Origin: Magnolia sinica
Lineage: Eukaryota; Streptophyta; Magnoliopsida; Magnoliales; Magnoliaceae
NCBI RefSeq assembly: GCF_029962835.1
Contig: NC_080582.1
Span: 18,298,032 to 18,362,031 of the forward strand
Reading direction: 5' to 3'
Length of the DNA stretch: 64,000 nt
Positions 1 to 11,031 of this stretch are shown piece after piece. The position numbers and the translations under genes are program-made. The stretch's first letter is position 1. Each line of letters begins with the position of its first letter. The notes under the pieces are model-generated. The model saw nothing but the letters and a program-made list of their open reading frames with translations, had not been told where the DNA came from and searched no databases.

Positions 1-2195
1 ACATAGAATCACCAGGAATGACTGTGAAATGCATGGAAATGATCATGAACCGAAGCGAATTGACCGTGAAATGTGTGGAAATGACCGTGAATTAACACGG
101 AATCACCGGGAATGACCGTGAAATGCATGGAAATGACTGTGAAGTGAAGCGAATTGACCGTGAAATGCGTGGAAATGATCGTGAAGTGAAGGGAATTGAC
201 CGTGAAATGCGTGGAAATGACCATGAATCAACACGGAATCACCGGGAATGACCGTGAAATGCATGGAAATGACTATGAAGTGAAGCGAATTCACCGTGAA
301 ATGCGTGGAAATGACCGTGAAGTGAAAGGAATTGACCGTGAAATGCGTGGAAATGATCGTGAATCAACACAGAATCACTAGGAATGACTGTGAAATGCAT
401 GGAAATGATCATGAAGCGAAGCGAATTGACTGTGAAATGCGTGGAAATACGGTCGTTTTCAATGCATTTCACAGTCAATTCCGGTGATTCCATTTCATTT
501 CATGATCATTTTTATGCATTTGATGGTCAATTTGATTCACTTCATGGTCATTTCCATGCATTTCACATGAATCAACACGGAATCACCGGGAATGACCGTG
601 AAATGCATGGAAATGACCGTGAAGTGAAGCGAATTGACCGTGAAATGCATGGAAATGACCGTGAAGTAAAGGGGATTGACCGTGAAATGCTTGGAAATGA
701 CCGTGAATCAACACGGAATGGCCGGGATTGACTGTGAAATGCATGGAAATGACTGTGAAGTAGAGCGAATTGACCGTAAAATGCGTGGAAATGACCATGA
801 AGTGAAGGGAATTGACTGTGAAATGCATGGAAATGATCGTGAATCAACCCGGAATCGCCGGAAATGACCGTGAAATGCATGGAAATGACCGTGAAGTGAA
901 GCGAATTGACCATGAAATGCGTGGAAATGACCGTGAAGTGAAGGGGATTGACCGTGAAATGCGTGGAAATGACCGTGAATCAACGCAGAATTGCCGGGAA
1001 TGACCATGAAATCCATGAAAATGACCGTGAAGTAAAGCGAATTGACCGTGAAATGCATGGAAATGACCGTGAAGTGAAAGGAATTGATCGTGAAATGCAT
1101 GAAAATTACCGTGAATCAACACGCAATCGCCAGGAATGACCATGAAATGCATGAAAATGACCGTGAAGTGAAGCGAATTGACCGAGAAATGCGTGAAAAT
1201 GACCGTGAATCAACATAGAATACCGGGAATGACCGTGAAATGCCTAGAAATGACCGTGAAGTGAAGCGAATTGACTGTGAAATATGTGGAAATGACCATG
1301 AAGTGAAGCGAATTGACCATGAAATGCATGGAAATGACCGCGAATCAACACGGAATCACTGGAAATGACTGTGAAATGCATGGAAATGACCATGAAGTGA
1401 AGCGAATTGACCGTGAAAGGCATGGAAATGATCATGAAGTGAAGGGGATTAACCGTGAAATGCTTGGAAATGACCGTGAATCAACACGGAATGGCCGGGA
1501 ATGGCCGTGAAATGCATGGAAATAACCATGAAGTAAAGGGAATTGACCATGAAATGCATGGAAATGACCGTGAAGTGAAGGGGATTGACCGTGAAATGCT
1601 TGGAAATGACCGTGAATCAACACGGAATCACTGGGAATGACCGTGAAATGCATGGAACTGATCGTGAAGTGAAGCGAATTGATTGTGAAATGCATGAAAA
1701 TGACCGTGAAATGCGTGGAAATGTCCATGAATCAACACGGAATTGCCAGGAATGACCGTGAAATGCATGAAAATGACCATGAAGTGAAGAGAATTGACCG
1801 TGAAATGCGTGGAAATGACCATGAAGTGAAGGGAATTGACCGTGAAATGCATGGAAATGACCGTAAATCAACACGGAATCACTGGGAACGGCCATAAAAT
1901 GCATGGAAATGACCGTGAAGTGAAGCGAATGACTGTGAAATGTCGGGAATGACCGTGAAATGCATGGAAATGACCGTGAAGTGAAGCGAATTGACCGTGA
2001 AATACATCGAAATGACCGTGAAGTGAAGGGAATTGACAGTGAAATACATGGAATTGACCGTGAAGTAAAGCAGAATCGCCGGGACTGACCGTGAAATGCA
2101 TGGAATTGATCGTGAAGTAAATGAAATGAATGAAATTGACCGCGAACTGATTGAAATTGATAGCGAAGTGAATGAAATGGATTTTCGACCATTGA
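1..2195. repeat. Minisatellite with 136-bp higher-order unit
   Basis: The array is built from 21-bp monomers of the type gaccgtgaaatgcatggaaat, alternating with gaccgtgaagtgaagcgaatt. Five monomers plus one 31-bp variant containing atcaacacggaatcaccggg make a 136-bp higher-order unit. The landmark atcaacacgg falls at 91, 227, 363, then 571, 707, 843, 979, 1115, and later 1344, 1480, 1616, 1731, 1867. Spacing is 136 except where monomers are missing: 94 bp before 1209 and 115 bp before 1731. From about 1920 the pattern decays and ends near 2195. The left end lies outside the window. Because 21 is a multiple of 3, long apparent reading frames appear on both strands, but they only restate the repeat and are not genes. 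Confidence 0.93.
450..567 (-). repeat. Inverted block inside the minisatellite
   Basis: Between about 450 and 567 the monomers read in the opposite orientation (aatgcatttcacagtcaatt and tcacttcatggtcatttcc), with normal orientation on both sides. It corresponds to roughly one higher-order unit turned around, which is why the landmark spacing across it is 208 instead of 136. Confidence 0.85.
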
Positions 2196-3566
2196 CCTGA
2201 TGGAATCTTGGAAAATAAACAGGTTGGTTGGCTAAAGTAGCTTCTCCTACCCCAAAATCATATAGGGTACATCAAGTAACTAATTTTGGCTTAGAAGATA
2301 TTCTTGTTAAATGAATAAAGAAAGAAATGAAAAAAAGAGAGAGAATTTTTTTATATGCTTATATATACATATTTATATAAATATGTATTAGAGAAAAATG
2401 TAGGTAGAATGAAGTTATCCATGTAAACAATTAAAAAAAAATAAAGTGCACAGGTGGATGTGGGGCCCACCAAAATCATGAACGTTGAGTGTGTGGCCCA
2501 CGAAGGGACCCACCCAAATTTTTTAGAAAAATCGGGTTGCACTATCGCACCCAGGCGGTACCACTGCACAGACGTCCAGGGGTTGGCGGCATTACAGCCA
2601 GATCGGTGGTAGTACCGTCCTTTTTAATGGCTACGGCTATGGCTACGGTTATAATCCGTAGCTATAGGAAATATAAGTCTTCAAGAAACCGCCAATCCTC
2701 TTATCTATGGCTATGGATTATAACCGTAGCTATAACCGTATTCCGCAATTACTCGTCTGTTTTAGGGCAGGGGCATTTTCATCATATGGAGAGCGTCCGT
2801 ATGCCTGGGGAGTATTCTTGGCAACTAAAAAGAAATGGGCTTGAAAAGGTTGTGTGCCATATACTGGTCGTACAGTTGGAAATTTCTCAAACATTCCTAT
2901 CGTGTGGCCCACTTGAGTTTTGAATCTTACTTATTTTCTGTGTGCTTCCCTGACATATGTGAAAGTGATGAAATACTTATACTCTCATGTAGCTTTGCTA
3001 AGCACACATGGAGCTTGGCGCATAGGTGCAAGATTCAATCCATCCATTAGTTTCATCCGATCTTTTACATATTTATGGAAGGATAAATCTGGTCTGTTCA
3101 ACTGGTTGGCCTCAATATTTGTAAGATGTGGATGAGCCAGAAAACTTCATAGTTTTTCAGAGCCGTCATTTGTTTTTCTAACTTTGGCCCACCTACTGTA
3201 CAATGGATCAACGTGATTTTTGGACTAGGCCATCAATATAGTGGTGCTGTTTATAGTGGCAACTCATCCTTCTCTCAGGGAGCAGTACTCATGAAAAACT
3301 ATCCAAATCATCCAAATTGCGGGTCACATTGTTCATGGAGCAATCCTAACCTTCCAATCAATATATGTTTATTGTCTGCTCAGCATAATTTTTGGGTCAT
3401 GCATCGTACAAATGAAAAATATTCAGAATTTCTTGACAATATAACAAATGAAAGTCGACCCAGCTATTGCAACCCCACCAAACGAGCTATTACAGAAATA
3501 CTGCCTTTTGAGAGCCTGAAATGGTCAAAATAATAATCTGATGGAGCAAAAGGGAAGAGAGAATCA

Positions 3567-3568
<2 letters not shown>
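2196..3568. other. Intergenic, no gene recognised
   Basis: AT-rich sequence after the array, then fragments with the wording of the local MITE family (gtggggcccaccaaaat near 2460, gtggcccacttgagttttg near 2902). Short open frames such as 2489-2923 and 3213-3533 show no recognisable domain or composition bias. Apart from the foldback at 2627-2740 I see nothing functional. Confidence 0.6.
2627..2740. repeat. Foldback (inverted repeat) element
   Basis: The 2627-2667 arm (atggctacggctatggctac...) is the near-perfect reverse complement of 2705-2740 (ctatggctatggattataac...), separated by 37 bp. Each arm also contains the quasi-palindrome acggttataatccgt, so the whole could form a hairpin with smaller internal symmetry. 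No target duplication was identified. It may be a small foldback or MITE-type element. Confidence 0.7.

Positions 3569-3603
<35 letters not shown>
3569..3603. repeat. (AT)n microsatellite
   Basis: About 17 uninterrupted AT dinucleotides. It lies just before the LINE fragment. Confidence 0.95.
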
Positions 3604-3607
<4 letters not shown>

Positions 3608-3677
3608 CTGTGTTAGGAATGACTCAGGTTGTATATTACCAGGCCCAACAATCAGGCTAGTCAATTCATCAATCTAG

Positions 3678-4417
3678 TTGCACATGTGGATGTGCAACTT
3701 GGGCAGGTTTTATCCGATTGAGAGGGTCAACCTGAAGAATAAACCGATGCACGTCAGGGCTTCCATTGCCTGGATCAAATGGTGGGCTATCCAAGTGATT
3801 GGAGAAGATAGTGCCTTCAACTCAGACATCAGTATTCAGAGTTTAAGCCCCAGGCCAAGAGTCGTTGACAATCATAGATGCAAAGCTGTTGTTGTCAAAT
3901 GGAAGAGGCCCCCCCAGGTTGGGTAAAATTAAATGTCGACGGCTCTGCGAGAGGAAACCCCGGAAATTCGGGCGGTGGCGGTATTTGCAGAAAGGATGAT
4001 GGAGCTTTCATGTTCGCATTCGCCACTGGATACGGAGTGGGATCCAATAACCTCGCGGAACTGCAAGCAATTTATGATGGGATGGTGATATGCCCAAAAA
4101 GAGGACTGACCAAAGTGATAGTTGAATTAGACTCCAGAGCGGTGATTGACCTTCTCAAGGAAAAGTCGGGCACCCCATTGAGATGGAAACCTTAGGCTGC
4201 CAGGATAAACACCTTGAAACAGTTGGGCAGCATCACCTTCAAAGACATTCTTCGAGAAGGAAACGACCCGGCTGACAGTATGGCTCGACAAGAGAGTGGG
4301 AGTCAAGCGACAACTCTGTATCTTCATATGGCTTCTCTATCGGAGCAGGTGCGAGGTCAGATTTTCCTAGATAAAGTCGGTCTAGGGGCTGTCAGGACTG
4401 AATCGTCTAACTCTTAG
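3678..4417 (+). pseudogene. LINE-derived RNase H-like domain fragment
   Basis: This is the C-terminal RNase H-like (RVT_3 type) domain typical of plant L1-like non-LTR retrotransposon proteins and related 'putative ribonuclease H' genes. Visible are VKLNVDGSARGNPG with the first catalytic Asp, the glycine-rich GGGGICRKDDG turn, NNLAELQAIYDG with the catalytic Glu, and VIVELDSRAVIDLL with the next Asp. After that comes ILREGNDPADSMAR, matching the usual last conserved block, normally near a stretch ending in DxxA. Two lesions are seen: a frame change at a run of seven C (3909-3915), and TAG at 4193-4195 where the family usually has a tryptophan. The upstream 3678-3908 segment (AIRWxx-like, here ASIAWIKWWA) reads in the pre-shift frame. 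No reverse transcriptase domain is present, so this is a 5'-truncated, dead copy. Confidence 0.8.
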
Positions 4418-4605
4418 GCAGCTTGTTTTTCAGTTTTCTGGGTAATTTTTGTAAATAGGCGGTCGTATTGTGGCCCCTTATGATAGGCCGCCCACGACTT
4501 TTTTGCAGCTGGGGCTGCCCGAATGGTCTACTTGCATTAATTGTACATTGTACGGCCATTTTGGTTGATATCAATGAATCTTCCTTCTCTGGAAAAAAAG
4601 GAAAG
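4418..4605 (+). mobile_element. Probable LINE 3' untranslated tail
   Basis: Directly after the RNase H fragment comes T/G-rich sequence ending in ttgatatcaatgaatcttc and an A-rich stretch (gaaaaaaaggaaa). This layout is common for 3' ends of plant L1-type elements. No target duplication was located, so the boundary is approximate. Confidence 0.45.
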
Positions 4606-4639
4606 GGTCAACCTGAGCCCGATCGGACCTCGAGAGGAC

Positions 4640-4865
4640 CCAACCCAAATTCCAACCTGTGGTGCGGTGCCCAACTGGAATTCCTCTATAATCAACCTTA
4701 AACTGACCCAACCCAACCTAACCCAGCCTTAATTTACTAAACTCAAACCAACCCAATTTCAAATCAGGTTGAAGTTTTCCAATCCTAACTTAAGCCAAGA
4801 ACCTGACAGACCCAAACTTGGGTCGGTTGGGTCAGTGAGGTTTAGGTTAACCTGAACCCATGCTG
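4640..4865. repeat. Composition-biased gacccaaccc-type repeat
   Basis: Dense short repeats of cccaacc and its complement gggttgg, symmetric about the middle. This resembles the low-complexity interiors of the hAT-like elements at 47.9, 51.9 and 53.2 kb. Termini and a target duplication were not found. Confidence 0.4.
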
Positions 4866-5945
4866 CAGCCCAATGTGGCTGTAATTGACCGTAATGGACA
4901 GCTTACACACCTTGGATTAGGAGGCTTGAGCCGGATTTATGGGCCATGCTTCCTTTTTTTCTTTTTTTTTTTTCCCTAAATTGGGCCAAGAAGTATGCAT
5001 CACAGCCCACAGATGTATGAAAACAATGGATGTTCTACACACATTTGACTAGTTCACGATCCACCCATATTATCTAGCTAACTTGTAAATGATTAAAAAG
5101 AAAAAGGAAAAAAGTCAACTATTGAAGTTTAATAGCAAAAGTCAACTGGTCAAGAAAATCAGCTCAGTTTGAATTTTGGGCCACACACCAACTACATCGT
5201 CGCCCGCAAGAAACTGGCATTCATACTTGCCACGTACACAGCGCATGCCCTACCATTTAGATTTTCTTTAAGTGAGACCCATGATTCAGTGATCTGAACA
5301 TTGATAAAATGGGCGAACATTGGATGGCCCATGCATCAAAAATCTACTGGATTTGGTGATCCTATCTACAGAGGTCACTAAACCGTCTATTGGTTGGCCA
5401 CTTCTTGAATGGTTGGGATTGTTCTGTTTGGAAAATGTTTGGTGTATGGACCACCTACAGTGGAGACATAACCATCTACAGTGGTGATATAATATTTAGT
5501 GGTTTGGATCATTGAACCTTCAATCTGGGACCCATCTGGACAAAAAAGGAAAACTTATAAGGTAATCATCTAGAGCATTTTATAATACTTCATTAAATAT
5601 AACCAGTGCACAATGAAATTTTTCTAAGGGCCATTATAAATAGGTCTATCTTAGCCACTTAAGTAAAGGAACCACCATAGGTCTCACCATTTAAAAAATA
5701 GTGGTGACCCATGTGAACGCCGGTGAACCCATCTTGTTTTAAATGGTCTAGTCAAGAGGCGGCAGCTTAAAATATAGGAAACAAAATAATTTTTAAAAAA
5801 ATGAGAAGTGACTTAAATTATAAGAAACTAAATAATTTTAAAGAAATGAGAAGTGACTTAAAATATAAGAAACAAAATATTTTTTAAAAAAAATAAGAAA
5901 TGCTCCAATAGTATGAGCATTATTAGTTATGGTGCACCTAATTTC
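4866..5945. other. Intergenic, MITE-like wording, no gene
   Basis: Sequence up to the copia element. Phrases such as tggatggcccatgcatc and gtggagacataaccatc suggest decayed MITEs, but I could not define ends. No reading frame of interest is present. It includes the tandem repeat at 5765-5905. Confidence 0.5.
5765..5905. repeat. Three tandem copies of a ~46-bp AT-rich unit
   Basis: The unit runs roughly from cttaaaatataagaaac to aaatgagaagtg. Copies start near 5765, 5811 and 5856 and differ by a few substitutions and indels. Confidence 0.8.
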
Positions 5946-6467
5946 TGTTGCGCAGCACACCAACAACGCAGTGAACCGAGATCTAATCTCCGGTCTCACC
6001 CATAAACGATAAACAAGAAGAAATATAAACTAGAAATAAAATCAAAGCATACCAAGCAAACCACAAGACAACATATACGTGGAAAAACCCTAAACAAGGG
6101 TAAAAAACTTCGACGTAAAACTTCTACTATGAAGAAAACGAAGATTACAAGCAATATACTAACATTTTCTCTTTAGATGAATAGAGAAAGTCCTTTGCCT
6201 ACACTTTAGAATTTCCTAGAAAAGCCCTAGGAATCCCTATTTATAGTTTAGGCAACTTCCCTTTCGCACCCTTGCGAAACCGTCTTAAAATTCCGCAGTC
6301 CGCAGTAAATCCACAAAACGAATTTGTGTAACCTCGACTGGTCGAGCATGGGCCTCAACCAGTCGAACACCACGGACCAAAAATCAATATTCATCGCTGG
6401 ACTTTGAGTCGAGCTAGCCCTCGACAAGTCGAGTGGCACTGCCCAGATGTGGCTCCACATCTCAACA
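5946..6467 (-). repeat. Copia 3' LTR (left in window)
   Basis: 522 bp, TGTTG...CAACA. It contains aaccctaaacaagggtaa and several ctcgac-x-gtcgag palindromic units near its right side, fewer than in the partner LTR. Confidence 0.92.
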
Positions 6468-6537
6468 ATCTCCCACTTGGAGATACATCATCATAATCCT
6501 TCGTCTTCTATATCCAGAGTGTACCACCTCCCCGTCT

Positions 6538-9500
6538 TCAAACCTGAAGACCAATCAAAGCTGAACAGAGCTTCAGCTTCTCCCATGTGACCACCTTAGT
6601 TAGCATATCCACAGGATTCTCACTTATATAAATCTTCTCCAGAGCAATCGATCCATTTTCCAGTAACGAACGTATGAAGTGATATCTGATGTCAATATGC
6701 TTAGTCCTTGAATGAAAGGCTGAATTGTTAGTCAAGTGCATTGCACTCTAACTGTCACTGTACAGCTTGCAATCTAATTGTTTCTTACCTAACTCTTCCA
6801 TGAAACCTTGCATCTATACCATCTCCTTGCATGCTTATGTACCTGCAACATACTCTGCTTCCATTGTACTGATAGATACTATCTTCTGTAATTGAGAGAC
6901 CCAACTGGCTGCAGCACTACCCAGAGTAAAGACATGGCCTGTAGTGCTTCTTCTGCTGTCGATATCTCCTGCCAAATCTTAATCTACATAACCTTGTAGC
7001 TTGATTTCTGATCCTCCAAAGCACAACCCTACATCCGCAGTACCTACCAGGTATCTGAGGATCCACTTCACAGCTTCCCAATGTTCCTTCCTGGGGTTAT
7101 TTATAAACCTGCTAACAACTCTCACTGCTTGAGCAATGTCTGGCCTTGTGCTCACAATAACATGCATGAGACTCCTAATAGCTTACGTGTATAGGACTTT
7201 AGCCATGTAGTCTCGTTCCTCATATGTCTTCGCACCTTGCTCCTTAGAAAGCTTGAAGTGGTTGGCTAATGGAGTGCTAACCGGCTTAACACCTCCCATA
7301 TTGAATCGATCAAGTACCTTGGGTATGTACGTACTCTGCCTATGACAAAACTAATTTCTTGTTTTCCCTGTCATGTTTTATCCTCATGCATAGGATTTGT
7401 TTTACAACTCCTAAATCCTTCATGACAAATTCTCTAAACAGTTGTCTTTTGAGATTTGAGATGTCCCTCATGCTTGATCCGACCATAAGCATATCATCAA
7501 CATACAGAAGAAGGATGATGTATGACGTATCAAACTTCTTCAAATAGCAACAGTGGTCTGTATGACATCTCCTAAAACCGTTTCCCGACGTGAAACTGTC
7601 GAACTTCTTGTACCACTGCTTTGGGGCCTGCTTTAGGCCTATAAACTATTCTTTAGTCTACACACATTGTTCTCCTTTCCTGGTACCACGTATCCTGTCA
7701 GCTGATGCATATATATCTCTTCTTTAAGGTCCTCATGAAGAAAGGTTGTCTTAACATCTAGCTACTCTAAATCTAAGTCCTATGTAGCCACTATACTCAA
7801 GACCATGCGAATCGTAGACATTTTCACCACATATGAAAATATTTCAGTGAAGTCAATACCTGCCTTTTGTTAGAACCGTTTCACAACCAATCTAACTTGT
7901 GCCGTTTTGAGCCATCATGCTCCTCCTTCAGTCTGTAAACTCACTTGTTATGAAGAGCTTTCTTACCCTTAGGTAGAGTGACTAGCTCCCATATACGATT
8001 AGACTCAAGAGAGTCCATCTCATCATCCACGGCCTGCTTCCACTTAACCCATGTATCTGACTGTAATGCCTCTTCAAAACACTTCATTTCACCATTATCT
8101 GTCAGCAGTAGATAATGTAAGGAGGGTGAGTATCAGACTATGGGTCTCCTCTCCCGAGTAGACCTCCTCACAACCAGTGTCTGCGGCTCTACCTCACTAT
8201 GCTCGTATGCACATTCATCATGTGGCATTGTAACACCCGTGTCCATTAACTCTTCCATCTCTATGAATTCTTTCTCATCGGCCTTATTTTGCTGCACACT
8301 GTCCTTATGCATCACTTTTTCATTGAAGACTACGTCTTTGCTTCTGATGATTTTTCTGTTCTCTGTATCCCAAAAATGGTAGTCAAAATCATGCTACCCG
8401 TAGTCTATAAACGTACACTTCTTGGACTTCACATCCAGCTTGTTTCTGTGCTTTGCATCAAAGTGAACATATGAAGTGCAACCAAACACTCTGAGACGTG
8501 TAAGGTTCACTATTTCCCAGTCTACGTTTCTTCTGGTAGCCCACCATCCAATGGTGATGAGGGACTTCTATTGATGAGATATGCAGCAGTATTCACAACA
8601 TCTACCCAAAACGTGTTAGGCAATCCTGCATGTAACCTTATGCTCCTAGCGCGCTCGAAAATGGTTATGCTAATGCGCTCAGCCACACCATTTTGCTACG
8701 GTGTCTTTGGAATCATTTTCTGATGTTTAATTTCATTTGCTGTACAATACTCTCCAAACCTCTTATCACAGTATTCTCCCCCATAATCTAATCTGAGACA
8801 TTTTACTATTTTACCTACTCGTTTTCTACCATTACTTTCCACTTCTTAAATACATCAAATACATCAAATTTATACTTTAAGAAATAGACCCACAGTTTTC
8901 TACTAACATCATCAATAAAAGAAACAAAATAATGTGAGCCACCAAGACATGATACTTGTGTCGGTCCCCACACATCAGTGTGTACAAGCTCCAACAGATG
9001 CATCTTTGGAGTGCATCCTATTTTCTTGAAGCTCGCCCTCTTCTGCTTACCATACACGCAGTTCTCACAGAATTCTAAGTCAATAGACTTTAGCCCTGAT
9101 AGCTTCCCTTTTGACAATATCACTTTCATGCATTTCTCACTTATATGTCCCAACCTCTAATGCCATAATTACCCATTCACTCTAGTTGACGCAACTGCGA
9201 GTGAACTATATATACAATCTTGAAGTCACTTGCAAAGTACCTTCCTTCTTACTTTGAGATATCACCAAAGCATCTTTTGTGATCTTCCATGAATCACTAG
9301 TGAATGTCGTCATATATCCGGTATCGGCCAACTGTCCCACTGAGATCAGGTTCCATTTCAAACTCAGTATATGTCTAACATCCTTCAATTTCAAAGTCGT
9401 TCCGTCTTTCTAATTTATATGAACATCTCTCTTTTAAACAATACTGCACAGCTCATCATCACCCAAGTAGACTCTCCCGAAATCACCTGACACATAATCA

Positions 9501-10430
9501 CGCAGAACTTTCTTACACGAAGTGGCATGAAACGAAGCACTCAAGTTTATGACCCAAGACTCATTACTTGCATCAAGAGACAAGATCAATGCCTCTGTAT
9601 CACTCTCCTCAGATAGATTCACTGAATCTTTCCAGCCTTGAGAGCTTCATCCTTGTTTCTTAAGTGCCTTTCAATCATGTATCATGTGCCCCTTCTTCCC
9701 GCAATGCCAACACCCGTTTTTATCTTTCTGTCTCTCGGACTTCTTCCTCGACTTAAAACGTCCGTGTTTATTGCCTCCTTTATTCAACGATCTTCCTCTT
9801 CCTTCAACGTTTAGAGCATTCCTGAATCCCTTGAAACTCCTGATGCCTTTCTTCTAAATTCTTCGTTGAGAATGAGACCGGTCACATCATCGAATTTCAG
9901 CTTTGTCGATCTTGAAGAATTGCTCACAGCAATCACCAAACCATCTCAGTTGTCTGGAAAACTGGACAAGATCAATAACGCCCTGACCTCATCTTCAAAA
10001 ATAATGCCAACGGATTCCAATTGGCTCGTGACTATATTGAACTCGTTTAGTGCTCAGCCACGCTCCCACCATCTGACATCTTCATGTTGAATAGTTGTTT
10101 CATAAAATGAACTTTATTGGATGCTGAGGGTTTTTCATACATCGTAATTAGGGCTTCCATTAATTCTTTTGTGGTTTTCACCTTGGATATATTGAAGACA
10201 GCGCTCTTAGACAAAGAGAGTTGGATCGTTCCTAAAGTCTTCCGACCCAATAAAAACTATTGATCATCTGTCATCTTCTCTGGTTTCTTCTCTTTTTCTC
10301 CTAGAGGAATATAGAGGTCCTTCTGATACAGATAATCCTCCATCTGCATCTTTCAGAAGGTAAAATTTGAACCATCAAACTTTTCAATTCTAGTCTTCCC
10401 TTCTTCCTTCATCGCTCCCACTTGAACTAA
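6538..10430 (-). pseudogene. Copia gag-pol polyprotein remnant
   Basis: Segments recognised in minus-strand order. Gag: 10047-10430, with LFNMKMSDGGSVAEH. Zinc knuckle: near 9671-9720, CWHCGKKGHMIHD, with TGA at 9673-9671 where the fourth metal ligand (Cys) belongs. Protease: 9434-9622, where the expected Asp-Ser-Gly-Ala reads Asn-Leu-Ser-Ala at 9547-9539. GAG-pre-integrase and integrase start: 8815-9394, ISVGQLADTGY, CENCVYGKQKR and HTDVWGP. The RSTRERRP linker: near 8140. RT: 7340-7543, with the catalytic YVDDM at 7490-7504. RT/RNase H: 6979-7167, with STRPDIAQAVRVVSRF. C-terminal SRTKHIDIRYHFIR: 6640-6741. Frames change repeatedly and stops are frequent. Confidence 0.9.
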
Positions 10431-10438
10431 ACTAATAG

Positions 10439-10450
10439 CTCTGATACCAG
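10439..10450 (-). other. Primer binding site, initiator tRNA-Met type
   Basis: The minus strand reads tggtatcagagc next to the 5' LTR, complementary to the 3' end of initiator tRNA-Met, the usual copia primer. Confidence 0.88.
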
Positions 10451-10451
10451 T

Positions 10452-11031
10452 TGTTGCACAGCACACCAATAATGCAGTGAACTGAGATTAAATCTCCAGT
10501 CTCACCCACAAACGATAAACAAGAAGAAATATAAACTAGAAATAAAATCAAAGCATACTAAGCAAACCACAAGACAACATATACGTGGAAAAACCCCAAC
10601 AAGGGTAAAAAACCATGGTGCAAAACTTCCACCATGAAGAAAACGAAGATTACAAGCAATATACTAACCTTTTCCATTTAGATGAATAGAGAAAACTCTT
10701 TGTCCACACCTTAAAATTCCCTAGAAAAGCCTTAGGAACCCCTATTTATAATTTAGGTAACTTTCCTTTCGCATCTTTGCAAAACCATCTCAAAATTCCG
10801 CTGTCCGCAACAAATCCACAAAAACAAATCTGTGTAACGTCGATTGGTTGAGCAGTCTCCTCGACTAGTCGAGCATGGCCTCGACCGGTCGAGCACCATA
10901 GACCAAAAATCAATATTCATCGCTGGACTTTGACTCGAGCCAGACCTCAACCAGTCGAGTGGGCCCCTCGACTGGGCAGCCCATTCGACTGGTCGAGTGG
11001 CGCTGCCCAGATGTGACTCCACATCTCAACA
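10452..11031 (-). repeat. Copia 5' LTR (right in window)
   Basis: 580 bp, about 58 bp longer than its partner. The extra length lies in additional tcgac(t/c)(a/g)gtcgag units between 10850 and 11010. In an active element this LTR would carry the promoter. Confidence 0.92.

Larger units (their letters stand above)
5946..11031 (-). mobile_element. Ty1/copia LTR retrotransposon, complete but inactive
   Basis: Both LTRs begin TGTTG and end CAACA. The direct target duplication ATTTC sits at 5941-5945 and 11032-11036 with no mismatch. Reading on the minus strand the order is 5' LTR, tRNA-Met primer site, gag with zinc knuckle, protease, integrase, reverse transcriptase, RNase H, purine-rich tract (about 6468-6480), 3' LTR. 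This is the Pseudoviridae/copia order, with integrase before RT. All coding domains are interrupted by stops and shifts, so the copy cannot transpose by itself. LTRs differ by many substitutions plus a copy-number change in an internal repeat, which suggests an old insertion. Confidence 0.93.

Noticed and set aside
9-2192. Many 60-190 codon open frames on both strands (His/Phe-rich on minus, Met/Asp/Asn-rich on plus)
   Set aside because: They are direct translations of the 21-bp minisatellite, which stays open because 21 is a multiple of three. There is no gene structure.
1-2195. Possible CRISPR array because of regular spacing
   Set aside because: There are no unique spacers; the whole 136-bp unit is repetitive, and the genome is a plant.
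2489-2923. 144-codon plus-strand frame
   Set aside because: It runs through MITE-like wording and the foldback, with no domain or codon bias.
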